Of a stretch of 64,000 bases of DNA, positions 61,995 to 64,000 are shown piece by piece. Each line of letters starts with the position of its first letter. Position 1 is the stretch's first letter. This stretch comes from Thalassobellus sediminis (GTDB lineage: Bacteria; Bacteroidota; Bacteroidia; Flavobacteriales; Flavobacteriaceae). The DNA lies in contig NZ_JBISCD010000039.1 in the NCBI RefSeq assembly GCF_044386045.1, positions 124,001 through 188,000 on the forward strand, in the 5' to 3' direction. The notes beneath the pieces are model-generated. The model saw only the letters and a list, made by a program, of their open reading frames with translations. It had not been told where the DNA came from and made no database searches. A program made the translations under genes and the position numbers.

Positions 61995-64000
61995 ATGAAA
62001 TTTAAAAGTATATTTTTTGTGCTTATTTTTTTTGTAACAATTTTTTCATTTGCTCAGGCTCCTGAAAAAATGAGTTACCAAGCGGTTGTTAGAGATAACT
62101 TTAGCAATTTATTAGTAAATACAACTTTGGGACTTAGAATTAGAATTGTAAAAAATAATTCTGAAGGGACTATTGTTTATACAGAAACACAAAATCCGAC
62201 AACAAATATCAATGGTTTATTAAGTGTAGAAATAGGGACAGGGGTTACTATTGATGATTTTAAAACGATTGATTGGGGAAATGATATTTACTACATTAAA
62301 ACTGAAATAGACCCTTTTGGAGGAACAAATTATATCATTAATGGTGTTAGTCAACTTATAAGTGTTCCTTATGCATTATATGCAAAAAATAGTGGTAGTT
62401 CTGTTGCTGGCCCACAAGGCCCTAAGGGTGACAAAGGTGACCAGGGAATACAAGGTGTAGCAGGATTAGACGGAGCAGATGGAGCAACAGGTCCTAAAGG
62501 AGATAAGGGTGATAAAGGCGACAAAGGAGATACCGGTGATCAAGGAATACAAGGGATACAAGGTGTAGCAGGATTAGACGGAGCAGATGGAGCAACAGGT
62601 TCTAAAGGAGATAAGGGAGATAAAGGTGACAAAGGAGATACCGGTGATCAGGGAATACAAGGTGTAGCAGGATTAGACGGAGCAACAGGTCCTAAAGGTG
62701 ACAAAGGAGATAAAGGCGACCAAGGACCACAAGGAAATGATGGAGGAGGAGTTACAGTAGAAGGTTCGGATACAATAGCAAATATATTTCTTAAAGACAA
62801 TAATACACCAGGCCTTATGTGGATAGCTATAGATTCAGGAACAGATCAAGGAGGAAATGCAGTAGCTATAGGAGATGGTTTGGTTTCAAATGGTACACAA
62901 TGGATAACTGTGGGACAAATAAGAGGACCACAAGGATCAAAAGGAGACAAAGGTGATGCAGGAAATCAGGGTATTCAAGGAATGCAAGGTTTAGCAGGAT
63001 TAGATGGCGCAACAGGTCCGCAAGGACCAAAGGGAGATAAAGGGGACAAAGGTGATACTGGAGATCAAGGCATTCAAGGAATACAAGGTTTAGCAGGATT
63101 AGATGGAGCTACAGGTCCACAAGGACCAAAGGGAGATAAAGGAGACAAAGGTGATACAGGAGATCAGGGCATTCAAGGAATACAAGGTTTAGCAGGATTA
63201 GATGGCGCTACAGGTCCACAAGGACCTAAGGGAGATAAAGGAGACAAAGGTGATACAGGAGATCAGGGCATTCAAGGACCACAAGGAAATGATGGAGGAG
63301 GAGTTACAGTTGAAGGTTCAGATATAATAGCTAATATATTGCTTAAAGATAGTTCTACTCCAGGTTTAATGTGGATAACTACAGATTCTGGAACAGATCA
63401 AGCAAGTAATCCTGTTTCTGTAGGAGATGGCTTGGTTTCAAATGGTACACAATGGATAACTGTGGGGCAAATAAGAGGCCCACAAGGCCCTAAGGGTGAT
63501 AAAGGCGATACCGGTGATCAGGGAATACAAGGTGTGTCAGGATTAAACGGAGCAGATGGAACAGATGGTATATCAGCTTATCAAGTAGCAGTTAATAATG
63601 GTTTTGTTGGAACAGAGTCAGCATGGTTACTTTCTTTAGCAGGTTCAGATGGAAATGATGGAGCTCAAGGACCTGCTGGAGTTGTCGATTGGCAAGGAAC
63701 GTGGAGTGCACAAAACTATACTGTTGGTCAATCAGTTCAATTTAATGGATCGTCATACATTTGTATTTTAGATACGGTTTTAAATGAAGATCCAACTAAT
63801 ACAACGTATTGGAATTTAATCGCAAGTAAAGGAGATATAGGTTCAACAGGACCAACCCAATTATTGTCTCAAGTAGATTATCTTGTTTCTTTAAGTGAGG
63901 GTGGAGGATCTGTTACGACAAGTCCTTGGATACCAGTAGGAGGCAATATTAATCTGTCTTCAGGAGTTGTTGGTATTGCTGTTACTGATTTTTCTGATAT
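61995..64000 (+). CDS. collagen-like secreted protein, 3' end beyond the window
   Basis: The frame from ATG 61995 stays open to the window end (668 codons seen). It has a signal peptide (MKFKSIFFVLIFFVTIFSFA), an N-terminal domain of about 110 residues (starting PEKMSYQAVVRDNFSNLLVN) that is common at the start of Bacteroidota collagen-like proteins, and then long G-x-y collagen repeats rich in GDKGDKGDTGDQG. Two copies of a 60-residue non-collagen module interrupt them at about 62742-62930 and 63292-63480 (TPGLMWI and GDGLVSNGTQWITVGQIRG). A small carbohydrate-binding-like module with WQGTWSAQNYTVGQSVQFNG follows at 63681-63825. An in-frame ATG at 61944 would precede the signal peptide and is less likely. 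Confidence 0.85.
   Translation, partial: MKFKSIFFVLIFFVTIFSFAQAPEKMSYQAVVRDNFSNLLVNTTLGLRIRIVKNNSEGTIVYTETQNPTTNINGLLSVEIGTGVTIDDFKTIDWGNDIYYIKTEIDPFGGTNYIINGVSQLISVPYALYAKNSGSSVAGPQGPKGDKGDQGIQGVAGLDGADGATGPKGDKGDKGDKGDTGDQGIQGIQGVAGLDGADGATGSKGDKGDKGDKGDTGDQGIQGVAGLDGATGPKGDKGDKGDQGPQGNDGGGVTVEGSDTIANIFLKDNNTPGLMWIAIDSGTDQGGNAVAIGDGLVSNGTQWITVGQIRGPQGSKGDKGDAGNQGIQGMQGLAGLDGATGPQGPKGDKGDKGDTGDQGIQGIQGLAGLDGATGPQGPKGDKGDKGDTGDQGIQGIQGLAGLDGATGPQGPKGDKGDKGDTGDQGIQGPQGNDGGGVTVEGSDIIANILLKDSSTPGLMWITTDSGTDQASNPVSVGDGLVSNGTQWITVGQIRGPQGPKGDKGDTGDQGIQGVSGLNGADGTDGISAYQVAVNNGFVGTESAWLLSLAGSDGNDGAQGPAGVVDWQGTWSAQNYTVGQSVQFNGSSYICILDTVLNEDPTNTTYWNLIASKGDIGSTGPTQLLSQVDYLVSLSEGGGSVTTSPWIPVGGNINLSSGVVGIAVTDFSD
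62410..63540 (+). repeat. tandem coding repeats of collagen type
   Basis: Near-identical DNA units of roughly 90-110 bases recur in tandem, encoding GDKGDKGDTGDQGIQGIQGL and AGLDGATGPQGPK-like blocks. Three units between about 62990 and 63290 are almost identical. This homogeneity implies recent amplification or gene conversion and predicts length variation between strains. Confidence 0.85.

Noticed and set aside
62410..63540. Regular repeats that could suggest a CRISPR array or satellite
   Set aside because: The repeats are in one open frame with glycine at every third residue. They encode collagen-type sequence.

Overview
The window looks like a chromosome segment of a marine-type member of the Flavobacteriaceae (phylum Bacteroidota). 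The DNA is AT-rich. Start sites lack Shine-Dalgarno sequences, and a few promoters fit the Bacteroidota -33/-7 form (TTG, about 20 bases, TAnnTTTG). Several gene families are typical of the group: an outer-membrane protein with a carboxypeptidase-like N-terminal domain, proteins with type IX secretion (T9SS) C-terminal sorting domains, DUF3667 and DUF4834 proteins, a small CAL67264-type membrane protein, and a probable sulfonolipid (capnine) gene pair. I see no rRNA, tRNA, CRISPR array or intact insertion sequence.

Layout. 1-4300: tail of a flavin reductase, a MarR regulator, two pirins, then a small membrane protein overlapping ettA. 4326-5158 (minus): three tiny one-span membrane proteins sharing a C-terminal GHxY motif. 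5427-14327: a seven-gene cluster of unknown function (coiled-coil protein, two unknown soluble proteins, AAA ATPase, NUDIX hydrolase, two membrane proteins), with its intergenic gaps filled by palindromic repeats. 14419-20070: MarR-GNAT fusion, an arginase-family hydrolase, a coiled-coil membrane protein, a decayed racemase, a Crp-type regulator and fumC. 20267-25115: a 57-residue membrane protein, an outer-membrane receptor, and an arsC-HAD-prfB operon in which prfB keeps the RF2 programmed +1 frameshift.

25287-36185: tandem paralogous ATP-grasp ligases, threonine aldolase, YbaB, an S9 peptidase whose lipoprotein signal lies one frame away across an A7 run, a cysteine-synthase-like enzyme followed by a serine-palmitoyltransferase-like enzyme (probable first two steps of capnine synthesis), a tandem-GNAT protein and an outer-membrane barrel. 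36356-41950: DUF4834 protein, then YfhO, a glycosyltransferase and a Wzx-like flippase (surface polysaccharide). 42033-48738: a basic low-complexity secreted protein, an orphan JmjC/cupin hydroxylase, a DUF3667 protein and a T9SS cargo built from three copies of one domain.

49163-64000: uvrA, an ECF-type sigma factor with a 47-residue partner, an endonuclease III without its iron-sulfur cluster, bcp, a large conserved protein of unknown function, a metallo-hydrolase, a small lipoprotein, an XRE regulator opposite an M14 carboxypeptidase, an Lrp regulator, and finally a secreted tyrosinase 57 bases upstream of a long collagen-like protein that runs off the window end. The tyrosinase/collagen pair and the 5427-14327 cluster are the best candidates for undescribed systems; both functional readings are inference.
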